Shown here in pieces: positions 44,165-51,561 of a stretch of 64,000 nucleotides of DNA (its first letter is position 1; each line of letters begins with the position of its first letter). The stretch is from Methanosaeta sp. PtaU1.Bin112 (GTDB taxonomy: Archaea; Halobacteriota; Methanosarcinia; Methanotrichales; Methanotrichaceae), in contig MVRL01000148.1 in the NCBI GenBank assembly GCA_002067705.1, forward strand, positions 1-64,000, in the 5' to 3' direction. The notes beneath the pieces were generated by a model that was given only the letters and a program-made list of their open reading frames with translations, did no database searches and was not told the origin of the DNA. The position numbers and the translations under genes are program-made.

Positions 44165-44722
44165 ATGTATTCCACAAAAATTGCAGGATTGCTATCCTTC
44201 GCAGGAGCCTGCCAATTTCTTATCATTATGCTCATCTGCGAGGCGATCTACCCAGGCTACAGCATCTCAAAAAATATGATAAGCGATCTTGGGATCGGAC
44301 ACACTGCAGGATTATTCAACAGCTCGATCATCCTCCTGGGTATGATGATAATCCTCTCTGCAATATCATTTCATTCCTTTCACAGAAATAGGATATTCAC
44401 AATCCTGATGATCCTCACCGGTGCAGGGGCAATGGGTGTGGGAATCTTTCCGGAAAATATCAAGCCCTACCATGAGATCTGCGCTGGCATTACATTCCTC
44501 TTTGGCGGACTGTCTGAAACGCTCTCCGTCTTTCTCATAAGATTTCCCATGTCCATAGCAGCCGCTTTTCTGGGAGGGCTTACATTGGGCTGCCTGGCGC
44601 TCTTTGTGCTGGGAAATGACCTGGGGCTGGGTTCGGGCGGCATGGAGAGGATGATAGTCTATCCGGTGATCCTCTGGGGAGCAGGATTTGGTGGATACCT
44701 GATGGCCTCAGAGCGAAGGTAA
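44165..44722 (+). CDS. DUF998 family membrane protein
   Basis: The 185-residue protein has six hydrophobic segments. The N-terminus (AGLLSFAGACQFLIIMLICEAIYPGYSISKNMISDLG) carries the Asn-Xaa-Ile-Ser-Asp-Leu pattern of DUF998. A TATA-like ATATATAA lies near 44134-44142. Function unknown. Confidence 0.82.
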   Translation: MYSTKIAGLLSFAGACQFLIIMLICEAIYPGYSISKNMISDLGIGHTAGLFNSSIILLGMMIILSAISFHSFHRNRIFTILMILTGAGAMGVGIFPENIKPYHEICAGITFLFGGLSETLSVFLIRFPMSIAAAFLGGLTLGCLALFVLGNDLGLGSGGMERMIVYPVILWGAGFGGYLMASERR

Positions 44723-44815
44723 GCCTTTTCAGCTTGCTTTCAGATCATCTTTTATTTCATCTTCAATTCATCTTCAGATAATCTAGTGATCATTCAATAG
44801 CAGAGGGATAAGCCA

Positions 44816-45604
44816 ATGCCCGAACTTCCCGAGGTGGAGATGGCTCGCCGTTATCTGCAGGCCACATCCCTTCACCAGACCATCCTGTCGGCAAGAGTCC
44901 TGGACGAGCGCATCCTCAGCGGCGTCACCGCGGCCCGGATGGACCGGGCCCTGACGGGCAGGCAGTTTGATTGCGCCATGCGGCACGGAAAGAGGCTCTT
45001 TTTAAAGCTGCAGGATGATCTCTGGCTGACTCTTCATCTGGGACTCACCGGAATGCTGATCCACCTGGAAAGCGGCCAGGATGAGCCCAACCACACTCGC
45101 CTGCTGGTCATCTATGAAAGTGGCTCTCGCCTGGCCTTCGATGACCTCAGGATCTTCGGAGAGGCCGGAATCACGAAGAGCCCTCAACTCTTCATCAAGG
45201 AGCGAAATATCGGACCGGATGCCTTGCAGCAGGACCTGAATGGCTTTCTGGAGAGCATGATCGGAAGAAAAGGGCTAATCAAGCCAGCCCTTCTAAACCA
45301 GAGGCTTGTCGCGGGCCTGGGCAATCTGTATGCTGATGAGGCGCTCTTTCAGGCAGGCATCTGTCCAATGGCTCGCTCTCTTTCGGTCGAGCAGCTTACT
45401 GATCTTTTCTCCTCCTTTCAGGAGGTGCTCAAGACATCGATTGCCGTTCATGCCCATCTGGATGAATTGCCCCGGTCCTATCTCCTGCCCCACCGCCATC
45501 CCGGAGGAAGGTGCCCTCTTGATGGCGCTCTGCTCAGCCGCGAGAAGATCGGAGGGAGGACGAGCTATTATTGTCCGATGCACCAAAAAATGAAGAAAAG
45601 TTAA
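44816..45604 (+). CDS. mutM: DNA-formamidopyrimidine glycosylase with unusual zinc finger
   Basis: The 262-residue Fpg/Nei-family enzyme removes oxidised purines. The N-terminus PELPEVEMARRYL contains catalytic Pro2 and Glu3; the beta-hairpin Lys is in RHGKRLFLKL (near 59) and the helix-two-turn-helix segment in LVAGLGNLYADEALF. The C-terminal finger keeps the family spacing but reads C-x2-D-x16-C-x2-H rather than four cysteines. It may still bind zinc. Fpg is uncommon in archaea, so a bacterial origin is likely. Confidence 0.93.
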   Translation: MPELPEVEMARRYLQATSLHQTILSARVLDERILSGVTAARMDRALTGRQFDCAMRHGKRLFLKLQDDLWLTLHLGLTGMLIHLESGQDEPNHTRLLVIYESGSRLAFDDLRIFGEAGITKSPQLFIKERNIGPDALQQDLNGFLESMIGRKGLIKPALLNQRLVAGLGNLYADEALFQAGICPMARSLSVEQLTDLFSSFQEVLKTSIAVHAHLDELPRSYLLPHRHPGGRCPLDGALLSREKIGGRTSYYCPMHQKMKKS

Positions 45605-45685
45605 GGATATATAGTACGAACTATGTAAGATAACTATCCAGCAGCTTTGGCAGAAGTCACAGCTGCTGGCGGGGATGGTAGGAGA

Positions 45686-46066
45686 ATGAAAGAAGGAGGA
45701 GACGTTTCTTGCGATGTAATCGACCAGTCGGTGCTGGCCAGCCTCCGGGAGCTGCAGGATGAAGGGGATCCTGACATCATCGCCGAGGTGGGCGGATTGT
45801 TCCTCAAGCATTCGCCCGATAAGATTAATGCCATTTTGCAGTCCGCGGAAAACAAAGACGCCAAAGGGCTGCAATTGGCCGCCCACAGCCTGAAGTCGAG
45901 CAGCGCTTACATCGGAGCTATGCGCCTTTCCGCCATGGCTAAAGAATTGGAGATGATGGGGCGGTCCAGTTCGTTGCAGGGGGCGGCAGAGCTGGCGCAG
46001 AAGCTGAAAGAGGAGTATTTGCTCGTCATGACGGCACTGAAAAAGGAGATCAATGAGCAAGGCTAA
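45686..46066 (+). CDS. Histidine phosphotransfer (Hpt) domain protein
   Basis: The protein of about 126 residues is almost entirely one Hpt domain: LFLKHSPDKINAILQSAENKD, then LAAHSLKSSSAYIGAMRLS, where His is the phospho-acceptor. Phosphorelay intermediates of this type link hybrid histidine kinases to response regulators. The ATG at 45686, with GGTAGGAG upstream, is preferred over TTG 45647. No kinase or regulator lies in this window. It overlaps the next gene by 14 bases. Confidence 0.85.
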   Translation: MKEGGDVSCDVIDQSVLASLRELQDEGDPDIIAEVGGLFLKHSPDKINAILQSAENKDAKGLQLAAHSLKSSSAYIGAMRLSAMAKELEMMGRSSSLQGAAELAQKLKEEYLLVMTALKKEINEQG

Positions 46067-46733
46067 AAGCATATGCGATCGTGTCTATGCCGTGGGCGGA
46101 TCGAGCTTATCTGTCCCGGAAGACGCGTTCGTCTATTTGGTTGACGCCGGCAGTGAGCTGGTGCTGGTCGATTCCGGAGTAGGCTATAGCGCAAGCAGAA
46201 TCGAGGGCAATATCCGGTCTCTGGGTTTTGAGCCTTCCAGAGTCTGGCACATAATTGCCACTCATTGCCATATCGATCACATCGGAGGTCTCTTCACCTG
46301 GAAGGAGCGATACGGCTCCAAGATCATCGCCCATGAGCTGGACCGGGCTGCAATTGAAGGTGAGAACAATGCTCTCACCGCAGCCAGCATGTATGGCGTG
46401 GACTACAAGCCGGTCAAGGTAGACAACCTGCTTGCCGGACAAGCGCAGGAGCTTACACTGGGCGACATGAAGTTTAATTTCCTGCACACGCCCGGCCATA
46501 CGCCTGGAAGCATCTGCGTCTACATCGATACCAGAGATGGCAGGGTCCTATTCGGGCAGGACATTCACGGGCCTTTTTCGCCTGACTGGGGATCGGATCT
46601 GAATATGTGGCGCGATTCTATGCAGAAGCTTCTGGCCCTGCGGGCGGATGTTCTCTGCGAAGGTCATGCCGGAGTCTACCGGGGCGACAAAGTGAGCAAA
46701 TATATCGAGTCGTATTTGAATAGATACAGCTAA
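46053..46733 (+). CDS. Metallo-beta-lactamase fold hydrolase
   Basis: The 226-residue protein has the metal motif ATHCHIDHIGG (about 69-79, HxHxDH), a third ligand in FLHTPGHTPGS (near 148) and DIHG near 170. It is close to the glyoxalase II/MBL subfamily that hydrolyses thioesters or other esters. Substrate unknown. Its start lies inside the Hpt gene, so the two are co-translated. Confidence 0.85.
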   Translation: MSKAKSICDRVYAVGGSSLSVPEDAFVYLVDAGSELVLVDSGVGYSASRIEGNIRSLGFEPSRVWHIIATHCHIDHIGGLFTWKERYGSKIIAHELDRAAIEGENNALTAASMYGVDYKPVKVDNLLAGQAQELTLGDMKFNFLHTPGHTPGSICVYIDTRDGRVLFGQDIHGPFSPDWGSDLNMWRDSMQKLLALRADVLCEGHAGVYRGDKVSKYIESYLNRYS

Positions 46734-46785
46734 ATAGCAAAAATGAGCAGAGTCGCGAAAGATAAATTGAAGAAGATAGCAGAAG

Positions 46786-47376
46786 GTGAGTCGCATTACC
46801 TCCAAGTCCTGGCTCATAATAATGGCAGTAGCACTGATTGCAGCTGTCGTGTTTTTTTACGGGGATCGAGGGCCGTCCAGCTCAAAATCACCCGTCTCCG
46901 GATTTGGCTACAGCGGCGCAGGCATTCCCGAGAACTACTATTTCAGCATGAATGCTGCTGACATAGACAGTCCCATAGAGCTGGTCCGTTTTGCCACCAG
47001 CATAAAGCCGGATACGAGCAGCCTGGACATACCGATGAGGGCGGCATACTATCAGTGGTATCTTAAGAACCGGGGCTTCAATGCGAGCTTTGCCTACAGC
47101 GACAATTTCCGGAATCAAGGCATCGAGCATGTCTGGCTCCTGGTGAAGAACCAGCAAGGGGAGAGCATGTATGTCGATCCCAGCTCAGACAGGATGAAGG
47201 CGGATTCCATCTGCCCTACAACGCCAGAATACAAGAGATATCAAGAGACGTATAAAGACATAAATGAGCTGAGCAGAAGCACGGGCGGCGTGGAGAAATA
47301 CGCCTGGTGGAATACGAACGATGGGAAGAAGCTGTATGAAAACAGCGTTCTCTTGCTGAAGAAAGAGCAGCTTTAG
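46786..47376 (+). CDS. Membrane-anchored hypothetical protein, transglutaminase-like
   Basis: The 196-residue protein (GTG 46786; ATG 46822 is possible) has an N-terminal membrane anchor (WLIIMAVALIAAVVFFYG). The external part contains PMRAAYYQWYLKNRGFNASF, IEHVWLLVKN and MYVDPSSDRM. The order resembles transglutaminase-like proteins with a His and Asp, but the usual catalytic Cys is not seen. Function unknown. Confidence 0.6.
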   Translation: MSRITSKSWLIIMAVALIAAVVFFYGDRGPSSSKSPVSGFGYSGAGIPENYYFSMNAADIDSPIELVRFATSIKPDTSSLDIPMRAAYYQWYLKNRGFNASFAYSDNFRNQGIEHVWLLVKNQQGESMYVDPSSDRMKADSICPTTPEYKRYQETYKDINELSRSTGGVEKYAWWNTNDGKKLYENSVLLLKKEQL

Positions 47377-47529
47377 CAGGACGGCATCATTTTTCTTATC
47401 TCTGCCAATTCTGTCTTCCACCGGCAAGGCGAATTAGGATGAGTCGCTTGAAGAATATCGATGATTGCTTTGAGCGGGGCTTGTTGCGTAGGGTTGAGCC
47501 TTCTCGATCCAAGAGCGGGCAATCTTTGC

Positions 47530-47560
47530 GCCAGGCAAGATCTTTTTCACCAAGCCTGGC
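47530..47560 (-). terminator. Hairpin at the 3' end of folD
   Basis: GCCAGGC (47530-47536) and GCCTGGC (47554-47560) are perfect 7-bp complements with a 17-base loop. They span the folD stop codon at 47547-47549. A transcript-end structure is likely. Confidence 0.4.
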
Positions 47561-48386
47561 TCTCGGTTGCATTCACCGTCTGGGAGAGGAGCATGGCCAC
47601 CGTAAGCGGCCCCACGCCGCCCGGAACCGGGGTTATGGCGGAGGCAATATCCTTCACGTTATCGAAATCCACATCTCCTACGGTTTTGTCTCCCACCCGA
47701 TTGATGCCCACATCAAAGACGATGGCACCGGGACGGACCATCTCCTTTTTGATCAGGGCGGGAACGCCTGCCGCTACTATGAGTATCTCGGCGTCCTTGG
47801 TGTGCTCGGCCAGATCCCTGGTGAAGACATGGCAGACCTGCACCGTAGCGTTTCGGTTGAGCAGCATGGCTGCGAGGGGCTTGCCGACAACATTGCTGTG
47901 GCCGACAATCACCGCCTCTGCTCCCTCCAGCTTCTTTCCGAGCCTCTCCAGGGCAAAGATGATGCCCCGCGGGGTGCAGGGCACTAGCCGCTCCGCTCCC
48001 AAAAGAAGAGCGCCCATGTTCACAGGATGAAATCCGTCCACATCCTTCTCAGGCAGTATGCTCATCATGGCCTTCTGAGGGCTGAGGCCTTTAGGCAGAG
48101 GCAGCTGGAGGAGAATGCCGTTGATGTCCGGACGGCGATTCAGCTCCTGTATCTTGGCGATGAGATCCACCTCAGTGCTGCTATCGGGAAGGACTACGTT
48201 CTCGGAGCGAATGCCCACCCTGGCGCAGGCGGAATGCTTGAGCCGGATATACATCTGCGAGGCGGGATTCTCTCCCACCAACACCGTGGCCAGGCCAGGG
48301 AGGATCCCCTTTTGCGCCAGCTTTTTAACTCTCCGGGCGGTCTCGGCCTCAACATCCGCCGCCAGAGCCTTTCCATCGATTATCAT
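47547..48386 (-). CDS. folD: Methylene-tetrahydrofolate dehydrogenase/cyclohydrolase
   Basis: About 279 residues from the ATG at 48386, where the family begins ([14 protein letters not shown]). It oxidises methylene-tetrahydrofolate and hydrolyses the methenyl form. Motifs are [17 protein letters not shown] with the catalytic Tyr and Lys, [20 protein letters not shown] and the NADP loop [11 protein letters not shown]; the end has [16 protein letters not shown]. It lies 19 bases after glyA, forming a one-carbon unit. Confidence 0.95.
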   Translation of the reverse strand: MIIDGKALAADVEAETARRVKKLAQKGILPGLATVLVGENPASQMYIRLKHSACARVGIRSENVVLPDSSTEVDLIAKIQELNRRPDINGILLQLPLPKGLSPQKAMMSILPEKDVDGFHPVNMGALLLGAERLVPCTPRGIIFALERLGKKLEGAEAVIVGHSNVVGKPLAAMLLNRNATVQVCHVFTRDLAEHTKDAEILIVAAGVPALIKKEMVRPGAIVFDVGINRVGDKTVGDVDFDNVKDIASAITPVPGGVGPLTVAMLLSQTVNATESQAW

Positions 48387-48405
48387 GTCAATCACATCAT
48401 GCCGA

Positions 48406-49653
48406 TCACGGCAGATCCGGATAGAGTGGGAACTTCTGGCACAGCTCCAAGACCTGCCGGCGCACATCAGCTATCGTCTCTTCGTTCTTTATGTCCCTAA
48501 TTACCATCGTGATCAGGTCGGCAATCGTTACCATCTCTTTCTCTTTCATGCCTCGGCTGGTTGCTGCCGGGGTGCCGATGCGAATGCCGCTGGTGACGAA
48601 GGGAGTTGCCGGGTCGAAGGGTATCATGTTCTTATTGAGGGTTATGCCCGCCCTCTCCAGAGTCTCATCTGCGATCTTGCCGGTGATGCCTTCCTTGATC
48701 AGCTTGACCAGCATGAGATGGTTGTCGGTGCCGCCGGATACCAGGTCGAATTTGTTTTCCAGTAGCCTTTCTGCCAGGACGCGAGCATTTCTCACCACCT
48801 GGAACTGGTACTCTTTGAACTCAGGGGTCAATGCCTCCTTGAAGGCCACCGCTTTGGCAGCTATGGCATGCATGAAAGGCCCGCCCTGAGTACCGGGGAA
48901 GACGGATCGGTCGATGGCTGAGGCCAGCTCCTCTTTGCAAATGATCAGAGCGCCCCTCGGTCCGCGCAGGGTTTTATGAGTAGTAGTGGTAACGATATCT
49001 GCATAGGGCACTGGCGAGGGATGAGCGCCCACGGCGCACAGGCCCGCGATGTGGGCGATGTCCGCCATGACCTTTGCTCCCACCTCGTCTGCGATCTCGC
49101 GGACGACCTTGAAGTCAATGGTTCTGGGATAGCTGGATGCGCCCACCACTATGAGCTGCGGCCTGTTCTTTCTGGCGATAGCCGCCATTTCCGAGTAGTC
49201 GAGCATCTCCGTCTCTGGAGAGACGCTGTAGGGCACAATCTTGTACATCCGGCCCGAGAAGTTGACCGGGCTTCCGTGCGAGAGGTGGCCGCCGTGAGCC
49301 AGGTTCATGCCCATGATGGTGTCGCCGACCTTCAGCACGGCAAAGTAGGCGGCCATGTTGGCCTGGGTGCCGCTCACCGGCTGGACATTGACATGCTCAG
49401 CTCCGGCAAAGAGCTTCTTGCAGCGTTCGCGAGCCAGATTCTCGGCCAGGTCCACGCAGGCGGTGCCGCGGTAGTAGCGTTTGCCAGGGTAGCCTTCCGC
49501 GTACTTATTTGTCATGACGCAGCCCTGTGCTTCCATTACGGCTCTACTTGCGAAGTTCTCAGAGGCGATCAAAATTATATTATTTCGCTGCCGCTCCAGC
49601 TCAGACTGGATCGCAGAGGCGATTTCGGGATCTTCAACGCTTAAGGGCTTCAA
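48406..49653 (-). CDS. glyA: Serine hydroxymethyltransferase
   Basis: The 415-residue PLP enzyme interconverts serine and glycine with a one-carbon carrier. Motifs are [43 protein letters not shown] and [14 protein letters not shown], in which Lys binds PLP. Length and motifs match the bacterial/Methanosarcina type. Pairing with folD points to tetrahydrofolate rather than tetrahydromethanopterin as carrier, as known for Methanosarcina barkeri. Confidence 0.96.
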   Translation of the reverse strand: MKPLSVEDPEIASAIQSELERQRNNIILIASENFASRAVMEAQGCVMTNKYAEGYPGKRYYRGTACVDLAENLARERCKKLFAGAEHVNVQPVSGTQANMAAYFAVLKVGDTIMGMNLAHGGHLSHGSPVNFSGRMYKIVPYSVSPETEMLDYSEMAAIARKNRPQLIVVGASSYPRTIDFKVVREIADEVGAKVMADIAHIAGLCAVGAHPSPVPYADIVTTTTHKTLRGPRGALIICKEELASAIDRSVFPGTQGGPFMHAIAAKAVAFKEALTPEFKEYQFQVVRNARVLAERLLENKFDLVSGGTDNHLMLVKLIKEGITGKIADETLERAGITLNKNMIPFDPATPFVTSGIRIGTPAATSRGMKEKEMVTIADLITMVIRDIKNEETIADVRRQVLELCQKFPLYPDLP

Positions 49654-49722
49654 ATCAAATCACCAGTATATTATCATTCGATCAGGATTGGAGGAGATGC
49701 AATGAGGAGAGCAAAATAGATT

Positions 49723-50304
49723 ATGGTAATGAGGCTGTTGGGTGGAAGCCATCGAGATGAAGATGAGACCATCGGGACGCAGGATCTGCCCCCTGCAAGG
49801 CATAGCTCTTTATTGTCCGGCGCAAAAGGATACCTCTGGAAGGACGGAAAGATGCTGAAGCGTGCCAGGATTTTAGCCGATTATCAGTTTGGCCGGGGAG
49901 CGGGCGAGGCCCTCTTTCCCGAGGGTACAACCTACAGCCTCTCCAAGACGCGCCGGCTGAGGTACCTCTACACCGGAAAGGAGAGGATCGCCACAGTTCG
50001 AGCCAGCGACAACCTCTTGACCCTCAGCATGCTGGGCGCGGGAAGGCTGCATGCCTTTTTGCCAAGCCCACGCCTCAGGGTGGTGGCCTGCGAGGATGCC
50101 GCGCCGTTTGTCTCCAAAGGCGGCAACCTCTTCGCCAAGCACGTCCTGAGCGTGGATGAAGAGATCAGGGCAGGGGAGGAGGTGCTGGTCGTGGACGCCC
50201 GGGACCGGCTTCTGGCCACGGGGACGGCAGTGCTTTCCCCGGAGGAGATGCTGCAGATCAAGCGCGGCATCGCGGTGGCGGCAAGAAAGGCTGCGGAGCA
50301 CTGA
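49723..50304 (+). CDS. PUA domain protein (ArcTGT C2-PUA type)
   Basis: The 193-residue protein has a C-terminal PUA domain (about 120-190): PRLRVVACEDAAPFVSKGGNL, FAKHVLSVDEEIRAGEEVLV and LLATGTAVLSPEEM. The preceding part (RARILADYQFGRGAGEALFP) resembles the C-terminal domains of archaeal tRNA-guanine transglycosylase. It lacks the catalytic barrel and probably assists RNA modification or binds tRNA/rRNA. Confidence 0.8.
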   Translation: MVMRLLGGSHRDEDETIGTQDLPPARHSSLLSGAKGYLWKDGKMLKRARILADYQFGRGAGEALFPEGTTYSLSKTRRLRYLYTGKERIATVRASDNLLTLSMLGAGRLHAFLPSPRLRVVACEDAAPFVSKGGNLFAKHVLSVDEEIRAGEEVLVVDARDRLLATGTAVLSPEEMLQIKRGIAVAARKAAEH

Positions 50305-50309
50305 TCACT

Positions 50310-50456
50310 TCACATTAAATTGACGATTAGGCTTCCACAGACAGTCAGCAGCACATTGGCGAAAGCATATGGAGCGGCATAGCCCAATGCCGCCAGAGGG
50401 CTGTCGGATCCCTCAATGATCACATATGCGGAACGCTGCTTATTTTGCTCCGGCAT
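50310..50456 (-). CDS. Small membrane protein of 48 residues
   Basis: An ATG at 50456 has a strong AGGAGG 6 bases upstream and a TATA-like TTTATAAA near 50491-50498. The 48-residue product has a polar N-terminus, then EGSDSPLAALGYAAPYAFAN and a hydrophobic end VLLTVCGSLIVNL. The hydrophobic part recalls the last membrane helix of AspT-like transporters, but here it has its own promoter and ribosome site. Function unknown. Confidence 0.55.
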   Translation of the reverse strand: MPEQNKQRSAYVIIEGSDSPLAALGYAAPYAFANVLLTVCGSLIVNLM

Positions 50457-50489
50457 ATCTTCCTCCTGCTTATGTTATGTACCAGGTCA

Positions 50490-50500
50490 TTTTATAAATT
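50490..50500 (-). promoter_or_regulatory. TATA-like element of the small membrane protein gene
   Basis: TTTATAAATT on the plus strand (AATTTATAAA on the minus strand) lies about 35-44 bases before the ATG at 50456, leaving room for the AGGAGG ribosome site in the leader. Confidence 0.45.
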
Positions 50501-50675
50501 ATATTTGCTTGTTTGACATGATCCTTACGTTTGAAGGGAGACGTGCGGGATGCGGGATGCTGAGAATAAAAGTCAGACCACCTGCAAGTTCAAATTAGGT
50601 GGCTGCTCGGACCGATCGATATCCAGTGAACCGATGGGTCCAAATTCACCGAACTGCTTCAATAAACATTATCAG

Positions 50676-50695
50676 AAAAAAATTTTAAAAAATTC
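50676..50695 (-). terminator. Poly-T terminator of the injection-system operon
   Basis: The minus strand has two T-runs (opposite A-tracts 50676-50682 and 50687-50692) beginning about 25 bases after the last stop codon of the baseplate operon. This is a typical archaeal termination signal. Confidence 0.5.
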
Positions 50696-50716
50696 TCTTG
50701 CATGGCAGAAACTTCG

Positions 50717-51553
50717 TCATCTCATCGTACCTAAGATGCTCAAATCCAGTACAACATTTGCGATTAGAGATGTATCTGACTTTAAAATAAGAGGCTCATG
50801 TCCCTTGTGAATGATTTTTCCCTTCTTGGAGGAAACTGTCAAGTATGTCTCTATCTTTCTCAACCTCCCCAACTTGTCAATGGTTCCCGAGTCTATCTGA
50901 ATGGCATAGTAACCTGAAGCATCCGTTTCGCCGGCTAATGACCTGAACTCATCTCCTTTCCCGCTTTCAATAAAAACTCTGAGTCCTTTTATTCCCCGAT
51001 ATGACTTACCCGTCACTCGTCCATGCAAGAGAGTGCCGCCTTCCGGTATCTCAGGTACATGGATTTTTGCAAGTTCTGCTTTGACCTCCAGATCCTCAAC
51101 GATGCTCAGATTTTGCTTCAGGCGCGTCTCCATCTGCAGAACCCGCATGTGGTCAGCACCAAGCTTTTTCTTCAGCCGCAGAGCCTCTGCCTGAAGCAGA
51201 GTCTGTTTGATTGCCTGCAGGTCTTTGAAGTCTTTCAATAACGAATTGAAGAGACGGCATTCATCCCCCTTAGATGTGTATTGATCTTGTTCCCCAGGCA
51301 GAGAGTTCAGCCAGCATCCGACCGCGTATTTTATATCTGCATCACTATTATAAATAAATTTTAGGCAAACATCCTCCTCTTGGGAACTCATTGAAGTCTG
51401 ATTTGGTTCTTTGATCAGTTTTGCGCCGCTTCTGGCAACGATGCAGTTATCACCCTGATTGTGAACCGTGATGTTCAGCTTCGAACTTACTGCCAACAGA
51501 GAAAGTCTCCTTGAATCCAAACTTAGCTCGGCCATCGATCTCATCTCCCGCAT
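50717..51553 (-). CDS. Unknown protein with Ig-like domain, end of baseplate operon
   Basis: About 278 residues from the ATG at 51553, 8 bases after the beta-helix gene stop; the frame is open to 51628. The middle is a long helical, charged stretch (about 110-170, with ALRLKKKLGADHMRVLQMET). The C-terminal 90 residues (GGTLLHGRVTGKSYRGIKGLRV and GETDASGYYAIQIDSG) match carboxypeptidase-regulatory-type beta-sandwich domains. It lies last in the contractile-system operon; it may be a chaperone, fibre attachment or cargo protein (inference). Confidence 0.65.
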   Translation of the reverse strand: MREMRSMAELSLDSRRLSLLAVSSKLNITVHNQGDNCIVARSGAKLIKEPNQTSMSSQEEDVCLKFIYNSDADIKYAVGCWLNSLPGEQDQYTSKGDECRLFNSLLKDFKDLQAIKQTLLQAEALRLKKKLGADHMRVLQMETRLKQNLSIVEDLEVKAELAKIHVPEIPEGGTLLHGRVTGKSYRGIKGLRVFIESGKGDEFRSLAGETDASGYYAIQIDSGTIDKLGRLRKIETYLTVSSKKGKIIHKGHEPLILKSDTSLIANVVLDLSILGTMR

Positions 51554-51561
51554 CAAATCCG

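Noticed and set aside
48976-49644. A 222-codon plus-strand frame across glyA
   Set aside because: Antisense to glyA; composition is that of a mirror frame.
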